Counted from the stretch's first letter, positions 36,307 through 45,126 are shown. The stretch: 64,000 bases of DNA from an uncultured Neptuniibacter sp. (GCF_947498015.1 NZ_CANMIR010000001.1:310001-374000), one strand, 5' to 3'. Notes: generated by a model not told the origin, from the sequence alone. Program-made: numbers and translations.

Positions 36307-36849
36307 ATGTCATATGACGAGTGTTATGTGAAATCAGTCATCCGAACTATTCCTGACTGGCCGGAACCCGGCGTGCAATTTAGGGACATCACTCCACTTT
36401 TTAAAGACCCTAAAGCTCTTCGCATGATCTCTGATGCGTTTATTCAACGCTACATCGACAGTGATATAACCCATATTGCCAGTATTGATGCCCGCGGTTT
36501 TCTCATTAACTCAATCATGTCTTATCACCTTAATATTCCACTGGTTCTAGTACGTAAAAAAGGCAAGCTTCCCGGTGATACCATCCACCAGGAGTATAAA
36601 CTGGAATACGGTACAGCCGCGGTTGAGATGCAGGTCGATGCAGTCTCAGAAGGTGACCGAGTGCTGGTATTTGATGATCTTATCGCAACAGGCGGGACTA
36701 TTCTTGCAGCATGCAGTCTGGTCAAAGAGCTGGGTGCTGAGATCTACGAAGCAGCCGCATTGATCGACCTTCCAGACCTGCAAGGCTCCAGAAAAATTCA
36801 GGATGCAGGCGTTCCGGTACACACTCTTCTTGCGTACGAAGGTTTGTAA
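36307..36849 (+). CDS. apt: Adenine phosphoribosyltransferase
   Basis: Apt salvages adenine to AMP with PRPP. The 180-residue protein has DWPEPGVQFRDITPL at the N-terminus, DARGFL, VRKKGKLPG and the PRPP-binding motif VLVFDDLIATGGT, all diagnostic. An AAGGAG ribosome site lies six bases before the ATG. Position after hemN-anr is conserved in pseudomonads, though a purine salvage link to oxygen sensing is not obvious. Confidence 0.97.
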   Translation: MSYDECYVKSVIRTIPDWPEPGVQFRDITPLFKDPKALRMISDAFIQRYIDSDITHIASIDARGFLINSIMSYHLNIPLVLVRKKGKLPGDTIHQEYKLEYGTAAVEMQVDAVSEGDRVLVFDDLIATGGTILAACSLVKELGAEIYEAAALIDLPDLQGSRKIQDAGVPVHTLLAYEGL

Positions 36850-36950
36850 ATTGAGACGAATGTCGTAACACAATGACTCCAAAACGGTTGCATATTTCGA
36901 TTAAGAATATCAATATAACAAAATCGAAGTAAATCCATCTTGGAGTCGCA

Positions 36951-37844
36951 ATGTTCCGTTTCCTACCCTCCCTTTTTGTCACCCTCGCAATCTGTCTCTC
37001 AACATTTGCTTCTGCGGAAGAGGTGTCGATAAAACCGAATAACCTGCGACTGAACGCTAACCTACTCCTATCAGAAGAGAGTGGTTTTAGTACTGTTGTT
37101 CTCATCACTCACGGTACACTTGCCCATAATGGCATGGAGATCATTGATAGCTGGCAATCGTTATTAACAGATGAAGGTATCAGCAGCCTTGCCATTAATT
37201 TAAGTCTTGGTCAGGATAATCGGCATGGTATGTATGATTGCAGTAGCCGCCACACCCACAAACACACAGATGCAATAGAAGAGATTCACCACTGGATCCA
37301 ATGGTTGAAATCTAAAGGGAGCAAACAGATCATCCTTGCTGGGCACTCGCGAGGAGGAAATCAGAGCGCATGGTATCTCTCTGAGTATCAAGAACCCGCC
37401 ATCCAAGCCTTGATTCTATTAGCCCCTCAGACCTGGGACCAGCAAACCGAAGCAAGTGCATACAAAAGCCGCTATCAGGTTGAACTAAAACCATTACTCG
37501 ACAACGCCGCTGAACTTTCAGGCGATTCGGTTTTATCTAAGGTGGACTTCATCTACTGTGAAGATGCCGAGGTCTACTTAGAAAGCTTTGTCAGCTATTA
37601 CCAGCCAGATTCACGCTTAGATACCCCTACATTGTTACGAAGTGAAACGACTCCCACCCTGGTGATCGCGGGAAGCGAGGACACAACCGTCCCTGCACTT
37701 GAAGAGAAAATACACGCAATAAATAATAAAAATGTTCAGGTTGTAGAGATCGAAGGTGCCGACCATTTCTTCCGTGACCTCTATATGGATGAAGTGATTG
37801 AGCACTCAATTGAGTTTATGGATACCTTATCATCAAATGACTAA
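36951..37844 (+). CDS. Exported alpha/beta hydrolase
   Basis: This 297-residue protein has a signal peptide (MFRFLPSLFVTLAICLSTFASAEE, cleavage near ASA-EE). The alpha/beta hydrolase core shows VVLITHGTLAHNG, nucleophile serine in AGHSRGGNQSAW, aspartate in AGSEDTTVP and histidine in GADHFFRD. It should act in the periplasm; the substrate is unknown. It resembles DUF3530/serine aminopeptidase-like hydrolases in outline but I do not assign a named family. A 7-bp inverted repeat, TTCGATT/AATCGAA, spans 36897-36931 upstream. The thioredoxin-like gene overlaps its end. Confidence 0.85.
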   Translation: MFRFLPSLFVTLAICLSTFASAEEVSIKPNNLRLNANLLLSEESGFSTVVLITHGTLAHNGMEIIDSWQSLLTDEGISSLAINLSLGQDNRHGMYDCSSRHTHKHTDAIEEIHHWIQWLKSKGSKQIILAGHSRGGNQSAWYLSEYQEPAIQALILLAPQTWDQQTEASAYKSRYQVELKPLLDNAAELSGDSVLSKVDFIYCEDAEVYLESFVSYYQPDSRLDTPTLLRSETTPTLVIAGSEDTTVPALEEKIHAINNKNVQVVEIEGADHFFRDLYMDEVIEHSIEFMDTLSSND

Positions 37845-38334
37845 CTCCCGGATGAGAGAAACGATACTTCGATGCTGTGGCATCATTTGGCTGTGTTTTA
37901 CATCAATAGCTACTGCTACAGAGATGCCGAAGGCTAAAGATATGCTATCCACCTACCAAACTCAGGGACAGAATGCAGCCGGGGAGTTAAAAGTTGTTCT
38001 GATGTTGGTATCTCAACCCAATTGCAGCTACTGCATTCAAATTACTGAAGAGATCCTGCAACCCATGTTAATCAGCGGTCATTATAGATCGAACACAATT
38101 TTTAGTGAGCTTGAAATTAATACCGGGAAGACAATCCATGATTTTAACGGTCAACAGGTTGATTCAACCCGTTTTGCCCGCCGCTATAATGCTTGGGCAA
38201 CGCCGACACTCATTTTTCTGGATGGTGAAGGTAATGAAATAGCAGAAAAAATGGTCGGGATTAACACGCTGGAACTCTACGGCTATTACGTTGATAGATC
38301 TCTGAAACAAGGGTTTAAGCGATTAAATCCCTGA
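37837..38334 (+). CDS. Periplasmic thioredoxin-like protein (SoxW/DsbE-like)
   Basis: This protein of about 165 residues has an N-terminal export signal (MRETILRCCGIIWLCFTSIATATE) and a thioredoxin fold: LMLVSQPNCSYCIQITEE with the CSYC redox site, a cis-proline in WATPTLIFLDGEG, and a C-terminal helix. CxxC with Ser-Tyr resembles SoxW and related periplasmic thioredoxins rather than cytoplasmic TrxA. The start at 37837 overlaps the hydrolase by eight bases; ATG at 37852 is an alternative. Coupling with the hydrolase suggests a shared periplasmic role, but none is known to me. Confidence 0.85.
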   Translation: MTNSRMRETILRCCGIIWLCFTSIATATEMPKAKDMLSTYQTQGQNAAGELKVVLMLVSQPNCSYCIQITEEILQPMLISGHYRSNTIFSELEINTGKTIHDFNGQQVDSTRFARRYNAWATPTLIFLDGEGNEIAEKMVGINTLELYGYYVDRSLKQGFKRLNP

Positions 38335-38409
38335 GTTTATGACTACCCCCTCTTCCATAGTCGATATTTCTTGATACCATGCACTGCCTTTTAAATATGC
38401 GGAGCTGCT

Positions 38410-39324
38410 ATGTGGTTTAAGAACGTTATCTTCTATCGCCTGACTGAACCTTTTGAATACTCTCAGGAACAACTACAGGCTTTACTTGCTGAGCACTCCT
38501 TCTCACCCTGTAAAAGCCAAGAACTCAGCCGTTACGGATGGGTATCACCATGCCATCTTTTAGATGATCTCTTTGCCCACCAAGTGCACGGAATGTTTAT
38601 GGTCGCGGCACGTAAGGAGGAAAAAATACTTCCTACTGCGGTTATTAAAGAAGCGGTGGGTGAAAAAGTTTCCGTCATCGAGCAGGAACAAGCGCGGAAA
38701 GTTTACAAGAAAGAGCGTGATCAACTGAAAGATGAAGTCGTTCTTGACCTTCTGCCTCGAGCCTTTAGTAAATTTAGTCAAACAACTGCACTCATTGCCC
38801 CTTCACAAGGCTGGATAGCGGTTGACTCATCGAGCCACAAACGTGCCGAAGAGCTTCTAAGTCACCTTAGAGGGAGTCTTGGATCACTTCCTATTGCCCT
38901 GCCCGATGTGAACCAATCCCCGTCTGCTGTCATGTCCCACTGGATTGAAAACTCCGAAAACCAGCTTTCAAGTTTTGATGTCTTAGATGAGTGTGAACTG
39001 CGTGATAATGTGATGGAAGGTGGGGTTATTCGTATCAAAGGGCAACAACTCGAAGATGAGGAGTTTATTGCCCACTTAGAAGCAGGCAAGCGAGTGGTTA
39101 AACTTGCGATCGAATGGGATGAACAACTTCAGTTTATCCTGCATGAAGACCTTTCAATCAAACGCCTAAAACTCAGCGAACAGCTACAAGAGAAGATGGC
39201 GGATGAAGCCGCTGAAGATGAAGTAGCCCAATTTGACACTGATATGGTCCAGATGGGGCTCGAGTTTGCCAAACTGTACCCCGCCCTGATCGATGCGTTT
39301 GGCGGCGAGGCTGAACGCCCATAG
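38410..39324 (+). CDS. rdgC: Recombination-associated protein RdgC
   Basis: RdgC forms a ring-shaped dimer that binds DNA and limits RecA function. The 304-residue protein starts MWFKNVIFYRLTEPFEYSQEQL and contains SRYGWVSPCH, KKERDQLKDEVVLDLLPRAFSKFSQT and CELRDNVMEGGVIRIKGQQL, all characteristic. The length equals E. coli RdgC (303). It stands alone. Confidence 0.97.
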   Translation: MWFKNVIFYRLTEPFEYSQEQLQALLAEHSFSPCKSQELSRYGWVSPCHLLDDLFAHQVHGMFMVAARKEEKILPTAVIKEAVGEKVSVIEQEQARKVYKKERDQLKDEVVLDLLPRAFSKFSQTTALIAPSQGWIAVDSSSHKRAEELLSHLRGSLGSLPIALPDVNQSPSAVMSHWIENSENQLSSFDVLDECELRDNVMEGGVIRIKGQQLEDEEFIAHLEAGKRVVKLAIEWDEQLQFILHEDLSIKRLKLSEQLQEKMADEAAEDEVAQFDTDMVQMGLEFAKLYPALIDAFGGEAERP

Positions 39325-39471
39325 TTTACTCTTGAATATCCTTTCTTAGTGCTCTTCCATACCAAGCCTACGGGGGAGCACCCTCCACATCAATATTTCA
39401 GATCAGTAGTAGATATTATCTTGTAAAAAAACTAATATATTAGAATTATCTAATTAACAGACAGATGCAGT

Positions 39472-40443
39472 ATGGACTACTCAATTAAACAGACTCAATT
39501 GTCAAAACTGGAACATTTCCCGATCGCTTTCTTCGCGATGGTAATGGGATTAACTGGCTTAACGCTTGCTTGGGAGAAGGCGGCAGTTATTCTGGGTTTA
39601 CCAACCATTATTGGCGAATCTTTACTTTACCTAAGTGCCACCGCCTTTCTGCTGGTCACTCTGACCTATCTTTTAAAGGCTATACGCCACCGCAGTGCTG
39701 TTCTGAAAGAGTTTAACCACCCTATCAAGATCAGCTTCTTTCCCGCATTCAGTATCAGCCTGATACTGATGAGTATCGCAACCTTAGGTGTGTCAAAAAC
39801 ACTCTCAGAGTACCTATGGGTTTTAGGCGTATCACTCCATCTCATTTTTACCCTTTACGTGCTAGGCCAGTGGCTGCACCACCCTAAATTCAAGATTGCA
39901 CATAGTACACCTGCCTGGTTTATCCCTGTTGTAGGTAATATCCTTGTCCCTATTGCGGGTGTGCAGTATGGCTACAATGAAATAAGCTGGTTCTTTTTCT
40001 CTATCGGTTTGATCTACTGGATCATACTGAAAACCCTGATACTCAATCGCATGTTTTTCCACGACCCACTCCCTGAAAAACTGCTACCTACACTATTCAT
40101 TCTGATTGCACCACCCGCTGTTGGCTTCATCTCCTATACTCAGTTAACAGGAGGGGTGGACAGTTTTTCCCGTATACTATTTTACTCAGCGATGTTTCTA
40201 GTGTTGTTTTTACTGAGCCAGCTTCCCAGGTTCAGTCGAATACAGTTCTTCATGTCATGGTGGGCATATTCATTCCCACTGGCAGCCTCCACCGTTGCTA
40301 GTTTTGTTATGCAGCAACACAATCCATCTTTTAGCCCGATTTTCTCGATTGCGCTGCTCTGTTTATCTTCAGGCGTGATCACACTACTGCTTTTTCGCAC
40401 ACTACTGGGGATTACTCGAGGGGAGATCTGCCGACCTGAATAG
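39472..40443 (+). CDS. SLAC1/TehA-type anion channel or exporter
   Basis: This 323-residue protein has ten hydrophobic segments in five hairpin pairs, the TDT/SLAC1 layout. The N-terminus KLEHFPIAFFAMVMGLTGLTLAWEKA and the later STPAWFIPVVGNILVPIAG match bacterial SLAC1 family proteins. Members transport tellurite, malate or small anions; substrate here is unknown. It is single, with a large hairpin (40498-40535) between it and the convergent rhodanese gene. Confidence 0.9.
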   Translation: MDYSIKQTQLSKLEHFPIAFFAMVMGLTGLTLAWEKAAVILGLPTIIGESLLYLSATAFLLVTLTYLLKAIRHRSAVLKEFNHPIKISFFPAFSISLILMSIATLGVSKTLSEYLWVLGVSLHLIFTLYVLGQWLHHPKFKIAHSTPAWFIPVVGNILVPIAGVQYGYNEISWFFFSIGLIYWIILKTLILNRMFFHDPLPEKLLPTLFILIAPPAVGFISYTQLTGGVDSFSRILFYSAMFLVLFLLSQLPRFSRIQFFMSWWAYSFPLAASTVASFVMQQHNPSFSPIFSIALLCLSSGVITLLLFRTLLGITRGEICRPE

Positions 40444-40497
40444 CAGAGTTTCAGTGGAAATAAAGAATGAAGTGGAATTAGAATGTATGCATGTAAG

Positions 40498-40535
40498 TCT
40501 CATACACCGACCTCAGGCGAGACCGGTGTATGAGA
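40498..40535. repeat. Long intergenic hairpin with AGGC loop
   Basis: CTCATACACCG-AC-CTC (40499-40514), loop AGGC, GAG-AC-CGGTGTATGAG (40519-40534) gives a 16-bp stem with a 2-base internal loop. There is no T-tract on either side. It sits between convergent genes and may act as a terminator or mRNA 3'-end stabiliser. Confidence 0.7.
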
Positions 40536-40541
40536 TTAGAA

Positions 40542-41183
40542 TTACTCTGAAGCATCGCCGATCGTTGTTAGACCTAAGCTGGTCCACGCTTGCATCCCGC
40601 CCCGATAATATTTCATATTTTCTGCTGGATAACCAGCTTCCAGCAGTGCTCTAATCAATGTAGGCGTTTGTCCGCACCAATAGCCATTACAAAACATCGC
40701 CAACGTTTTGGCGTTAGAGAAATCGAAAGTCCCATCATCATTCTTGTTGACCCCGAACTCATCCAGCGCGTCTGCAGCAGATTCTTCCTCTTTCATCACC
40801 GTGTAAGGTACATTGATACTTCCAGGAATCGTCAAACGATAGTGCCAACCCTCTGTGCGGGTATCCACAATAAGAACATTCTCATCTTCGTTAGACTGCT
40901 GCATGTAGCCCACAAATTCGCGCTCGCCAATTGTCTCCACATCATGCGGCTCAAACGGATGAATCGGCTGTGGCATTCCCCTGAAGGTGGTGTTGTACAA
41001 TTCATGAATTGTATTCTTGGGATTCTGATTTCGCATGATTTCCACTTGCTCACCATCATGCTCAACAGTGAAAGAATAGAGCCCCGGCGCAATCATCGCC
41101 TTTTTGCCACCTTCAGCTATAACTGATGGTGAAACAGTCAGCGCTGCCACCAATGCCAGACTGGAAACCGCTTGCTTTAACAT
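40542..41183 (-). CDS. Exported rhodanese-domain protein
   Basis: This protein of about 213 residues has a signal peptide (MLKQAVSSLALVAALTVSPSVIA, cleavage near VIA-EG). The rhodanese domain (about 80-200) shows VLIVDTRTEGWHYRLTIPGSINVPYT and the active-site loop with cysteine in AMFCNGYWCGQTP, then YPAENMKYYRGGMQAWTSLGL. Cysteine and a second Cys in the loop (C-x4-C) are notable. It likely handles persulfide or thiosulfate sulfur in the periplasm; substrate unknown. ATG at 41183 has GAGGG upstream; a TTG two codons earlier is not needed. Confidence 0.9.
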   Translation of the reverse strand: MLKQAVSSLALVAALTVSPSVIAEGGKKAMIAPGLYSFTVEHDGEQVEIMRNQNPKNTIHELYNTTFRGMPQPIHPFEPHDVETIGEREFVGYMQQSNEDENVLIVDTRTEGWHYRLTIPGSINVPYTVMKEEESAADALDEFGVNKNDDGTFDFSNAKTLAMFCNGYWCGQTPTLIRALLEAGYPAENMKYYRGGMQAWTSLGLTTIGDASE

Positions 41184-41316
41184 CGTCAACCCTCTCTTAT
41201 TATAAGTTTATTCATTAACGCTATAACGATAATGACACAAATAATATGCCGACGTCATCCCCACCGCCTAAGACATTAGAACAACCTGAATAAGTGATAT
41301 AACTATTAGAGACTAC

Positions 41317-41826
41317 TTATTTGACCTGTTCCAACAGATCAACAGAATATTGATCAGGATCTGGAGTCACTGATTTTTCCTGACATAACAGAAGAAACTT
41401 GTTTTCTCGTTCCTTTGTCTCGTTGTAGCCAAACTCGTTCCCATCCAGAGACTGAAGCTGCAATGTCGCTTTATAATAAAATGCCAGCACAATCGCCGCA
41501 GTTGCATCACCCTTTTCTAATAAAGCTTCCCAACGGTGACGATGGTTTTGTATTTTCAAAGCCTGACGCTTTAGGTTCCAACCATAGCGTAACTCATCAA
41601 AATAAGGTCTGCGTGACACACGAGAAAAAACTACGATCGAAATAATAAATCCTACCAATACCCCGGTCAGGTTGACCGCCATATTTTCACCTTCAGGGTT
41701 GCCATAGTATCCACGTAGCACCGCACTGATACTCAGACCTAAGAGGGCAAAAATCAGGCAGAAAATCAGACTTGTTTTACGCTGTTTCTGTTTATAGATC
41801 ACTTTATCAATATCTTGAAGTTCCAC
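41317..41826 (-). CDS. DUF3087 family membrane protein
   Basis: This 169-residue protein has two TM helices (about 19-38 and 50-68) joined by a short loop, then a cytoplasmic domain of about 100 residues (YFDELRYGWNLKRQALKIQNHRHRW...). The arrangement and RPYFDELRYGWNLKRQ match DUF3087 as I remember it. Function is unknown. It diverges from queE with a 108-base gap. Confidence 0.8.
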   Translation of the reverse strand: MELQDIDKVIYKQKQRKTSLIFCLIFALLGLSISAVLRGYYGNPEGENMAVNLTGVLVGFIISIVVFSRVSRRPYFDELRYGWNLKRQALKIQNHRHRWEALLEKGDATAAIVLAFYYKATLQLQSLDGNEFGYNETKERENKFLLLCQEKSVTPDPDQYSVDLLEQVK

Positions 41827-41934
41827 GTAATTACCTATTCTTTCATAACAAAATCGATGAATTTAACTTGCAGTCAAAGTGTGCAGGTGTAGACTTAGCG
41901 CCTTTAAAACAAACGCCCTTTCTATCACAAACTG

Positions 41935-42567
41935 ATGTATTCCGTAAAAGAGATTTTCTATAGCCTCCAAGGTGAAGGCGCACAAAGTGGCCGGCCTTCT
42001 ATTTTCTGTCGTTTTACTGGCTGCAATCTCTGGTCCGGTCGTGAACAGGACCGCAATAAAGCAGTGTGTGATTTTTGTGATACCGATTTTATCGGTACTG
42101 ACGGACAAAATGGTGGAAAATTCTCAACCGCTAACGACCTCTGTCAATTTTTAGCGACATTCTGGCCAGACGCTTCGAGTCAAAAGCCCTACATCATCTT
42201 CACGGGAGGGGAACCAGCCCTTCAACTCGATCAGGCCCTGGTTGATCAATGTCACAGCTTTGGCTTTGAAGTGGCGGTTGAAACAAATGGAACCAAGCCA
42301 CTGCCGGAGGGTATTGACTGGGTCTGCGTCAGTCCAAAAGCCGATACTGAACTGGTTATAGAAAGCGGCCATGAACTAAAACTGGTTTATCCGCAATCCT
42401 TAGCTCCGCCTGACCGTTTTGAACACTTGCCTTTTCAGCATTTCTACCTTCAACCGATGGATGGCCCTACCCGCTCGATGTTCACTCAGGACGTTATTAA
42501 TTACTGCCTGAAACATCCACAATGGAAATTAAGCCTCCAGAATCACAAACTCTTAGGCATTGATTAA
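41935..42567 (+). CDS. queE: 7-carboxy-7-deazaguanine synthase QueE
   Basis: QueE is a radical SAM enzyme in queuosine (7-deazaguanine) synthesis, contracting 6-carboxytetrahydropterin to CDG. The 210-residue protein begins MYSVKEIFYSLQGEGAQSGRPS. Its cluster motif is CX14CX2C (Cys in TGCNLWSGRE, then VCDFCDTDFIGTDG), as in the Burkholderia-type QueE, not the CX3CX2C of E. coli. FTGGEPALQLD and VETNGTKPLP supply SAM-binding elements. There is no queC or queD nearby. No clear ribosome site precedes the ATG. Its end overlaps the convergent BASS gene by four bases. Confidence 0.95.
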   Translation: MYSVKEIFYSLQGEGAQSGRPSIFCRFTGCNLWSGREQDRNKAVCDFCDTDFIGTDGQNGGKFSTANDLCQFLATFWPDASSQKPYIIFTGGEPALQLDQALVDQCHSFGFEVAVETNGTKPLPEGIDWVCVSPKADTELVIESGHELKLVYPQSLAPPDRFEHLPFQHFYLQPMDGPTRSMFTQDVINYCLKHPQWKLSLQNHKLLGID

Positions 42568-43445
42568 CACTGGCTGTTAACTTCCCCTCTATTGGGCAGA
42601 TTCCGGTAAGCAATTAGAAGAAAAGCAGGGATATTCATCAGAATACCGTAGATCAGCGCGCTGGCCGACATGACTGGATTATCCAGAATAACCGTGGTCA
42701 CCATCAACGCTGTAGCAGCATTCTGAATACCCAACTCAACAGCCAAAGTGACCGACTGCGCCTGTGACATGGCGAGTTTGCTTGCTAGCAGGTACCCTCC
42801 TCCCATCGCAATCATCACCAGAGACAATACTGCTGGCCCGAGTTGTAGAATCAAAACAGGCAGACTATCCCAATTCGCACGAACTATACCTAGCACAACA
42901 ATGAATAGAAACAGACAGGCCATTATCTTCACTGTCCCCTCTGCTTTGCGGCAGAACTCAGGCCAGAGGTGATTAACGATAACCCCTAAAATAGCCGGAA
43001 GAACCGCGATAGCGAATAGTTTGAGCATTGTTTCTAAGACAGGGAACGCGATTGCGGCCTGTTCCCCTAACCAGTATGCGACAGCAAAAAAAGCCAGAAG
43101 CGGGATCGTAAAAGGCGTTACCAGCCCAGACACTGCCGTCAATGATACCGACATGGCGGTGTCGCCACGGGCGAGAAGGGTAATCATATTTGACGTTGCA
43201 CCACCAGGCGCGAAGGTCAGAATCATAATTCCAACAGCCATCGCCGGAGGTAAGGCGAAAACGGTGACAACGATCAACCCGATAAGGGGAAGAAGGAGTA
43301 GTTGGGCCAGAGCCCCGATAATGACGGGCTTAGGATTTTGTATATAGAATGTAAACTCTGAAACACGTAAGGTAATGCCCACTCCAAACATAATGGTAAA
43401 GAGTGCCAGTGGTAAGATAATCTGTGCTGCGGTTCCGCTTTCCAT
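42564..43445 (-). CDS. Bile acid:sodium symporter family (BASS) transporter
   Basis: This 293-residue inner-membrane protein has about nine or ten TM helices. FAPGGATSNMITLLARGDTAMSVSLTAVSG and ELGIQNAATALMVTTVIL contain the two crossover motifs with the E/Q and N residues that bind Na+ in BASS carriers. Bacterial members transport small carboxylates such as pantothenate precursors or glycolate; the substrate here is unknown. It overlaps queE tail to tail. Confidence 0.92.
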   Translation of the reverse strand: MESGTAAQIILPLALFTIMFGVGITLRVSEFTFYIQNPKPVIIGALAQLLLLPLIGLIVVTVFALPPAMAVGIMILTFAPGGATSNMITLLARGDTAMSVSLTAVSGLVTPFTIPLLAFFAVAYWLGEQAAIAFPVLETMLKLFAIAVLPAILGVIVNHLWPEFCRKAEGTVKIMACLFLFIVVLGIVRANWDSLPVLILQLGPAVLSLVMIAMGGGYLLASKLAMSQAQSVTLAVELGIQNAATALMVTTVILDNPVMSASALIYGILMNIPAFLLIAYRNLPNRGEVNSQC

Positions 43446-43947
43446 AACCCCCTCCTATTCAAGGTGACGATACTATGTGGAAACCCTCAAAGCCGCAATC
43501 CGTAACCTGAATTTTCAATACGAACTGCTTTATCCTCAACAAATACAAGGCCTTGAGAACCCTACCCACATTACCTGTGGATAAGTTTGTGAGTTATGAC
43601 TTAAAAACGTCACGAAACACTGATTATTTCAGGCACCTGCACAAACTGATCAAATTTTGATCAATTAAATTTTTCCCTTTACTTTTCAGTAAGTTATTTT
43701 TGTCAACATATTAAATACTATTCTTTATGGTTGTTTTTTTAACGCATTTAGCCAGCAAAATTTAATCCAGTGCAAAACTATTTCTGTCTGCTAAAACAAA
43801 TACCCTCTGCAACCCCTTTAAATACGGTTCTCTAAGCTTTTTTTTCAAACAACCGGCAACCTTAGGTTCTATCTTTTTAACATCCGCTCAGCTTCCTGTA
43901 GGATACAGGGTCAGACTGATATCACCCAGATTTTGCCAGGTTCAAAA
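43446..43947. other. 502-base AT-rich divergent region between BASS and CDF genes
   Basis: No gene is visible. Two marks stand out: a consensus DnaA-box sequence TGTGGATAA (43576-43584) and a perfect 17-base palindrome (43647-43663). The rest is AT-rich, including several T-runs near 43730-43740. A single DnaA box with AT-rich flanks does not make an origin. Confidence 0.5.
43647..43663. promoter_or_regulatory. Perfect 17-base palindrome upstream of CDF gene
   Basis: TGATCAAA-T-TTTGATCA is a perfect 8-bp inverted repeat around one base, the form of a dimeric regulator's operator. It does not fit the usual Fur, Zur, ZntR or FNR consensus. The regulator is unknown. Confidence 0.4.
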
Positions 43948-45126
43948 ATGCAGAGAGAAGAAGCTCAAATAAGAGCCGCAAACAAGGTCACATGGATCGG
44001 AGCTTTAGTTAACGGCCTTCTGGGTATTTTAAAAGTCGTTGTCGGATTATTTTCGCACTCAGCAGCCTTAATTGCTGATGGCATTCACTCACTATCAGAC
44101 CTGTTTACCGATCTTTTAGTGATCATCATTTTGAAGATTTCAGGTAAAGGTCCGGATGAAGATCATCCCTGGGGACACGGTCATTTTGAAACGGTTGGAA
44201 CGGCGATACTCGGTAGTATATTAATTGCAGTTGCCGGGGCCATGGCCTACGACAGCGTTCTCAAACTAGCCCACCTTGAATCCCAACCAATACCGGAATG
44301 GCCAGCTCTGGCTGTTGCTATCTTTTCAGTAGCGAGTAAAGAGTGGATCTATCGCTATACCCTCAGAGTAGGAAAGGAGGTTGAATCCGAGCTTCTCATT
44401 GCTAATGCATGGCATAGCCGTACAGACGCGCTCTCCTCTATTGTAGTCTTTGTAGGGGTAGCGGGAACCATGGCCGGGATTAACTGGCTGGACTCTGCAG
44501 CCGCTATTGCAGTTGCAATCATGGTCGCAAAAATTGGCTGGGATCTCAGTTGGAGTAGCTTCCAGCAGCTGGTAGATACGGCTCTTCCCTCTGAGCTTAT
44601 TGAGAAATATAAAGCACAAGTGATCTCTGTAGAAGGGATCGTCAGCGTTCACAGTTTCAAAACCCGGGCGATGGGAAGCAAAAACCTTCTTGAGCTGCAT
44701 ATTCAGGTCTCCTCCCATATCAGTGCATCAGAAGGTCACTACATTGGTGATTTAGCCTGTAAACAGCTGCTTCAAAATAGTGAGATTGGGCATATCATCT
44801 ATCATATAGATACTTTCGATGATGAGAATCTGGAATCAGATAAAAACCCGCCAGTCCTTCCCTCACGACAAGAGATTATCCCCCTCATAGATCAGTGCCT
44901 AGCGCGCATTGATAGCAACATAGCCCCTTATCGAGTTTATCTGCACTACACCAAAGAGCAGATTGATATCGAACTTCTCTTCAAGGCCCCTCTTCATGAC
45001 CCTCTGGATCCCCTGAAGATAGATCAGCAACAGCTACTGGATCAGATTCAAGCTGCCTTTACAGAATCCGCTCTGGGGTCTGAATGGGTTGGCGAGATCT
45101 ATCTCGCAACAGGAATACTCCGGTGA
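43948..45126 (+). CDS. Cation diffusion facilitator (CDF) metal exporter
   Basis: This 392-residue protein has six TM helices. Metal-binding residues are visible as HSAALIADGIHSLSDLFTDLLV in TM2 (H/D pair) and ANAWHSRTDALSSIVV in TM5, with GPDEDHPWGHGHFETV in the loop. The cytoplasmic domain is extended: the usual ferredoxin-like part ends near HIIYHIDTFDD and another about 100 residues follow (SRQEIIPLIDQCLARI...). Probable substrates are Zn2+, Fe2+ or Cd2+. ATG at 43948 has AGG upstream; TTG at 43933 is less likely. It overlaps the IMPACT gene by four bases (GTGA). Confidence 0.93.
   Translation: MQREEAQIRAANKVTWIGALVNGLLGILKVVVGLFSHSAALIADGIHSLSDLFTDLLVIIILKISGKGPDEDHPWGHGHFETVGTAILGSILIAVAGAMAYDSVLKLAHLESQPIPEWPALAVAIFSVASKEWIYRYTLRVGKEVESELLIANAWHSRTDALSSIVVFVGVAGTMAGINWLDSAAAIAVAIMVAKIGWDLSWSSFQQLVDTALPSELIEKYKAQVISVEGIVSVHSFKTRAMGSKNLLELHIQVSSHISASEGHYIGDLACKQLLQNSEIGHIIYHIDTFDDENLESDKNPPVLPSRQEIIPLIDQCLARIDSNIAPYRVYLHYTKEQIDIELLFKAPLHDPLDPLKIDQQQLLDQIQAAFTESALGSEWVGEIYLATGILR

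Noticed and set aside
40590-41126. 178-codon plus-strand frame
   Set aside because: Antisense to the exported rhodanese, which has signal peptide and active-site evidence.
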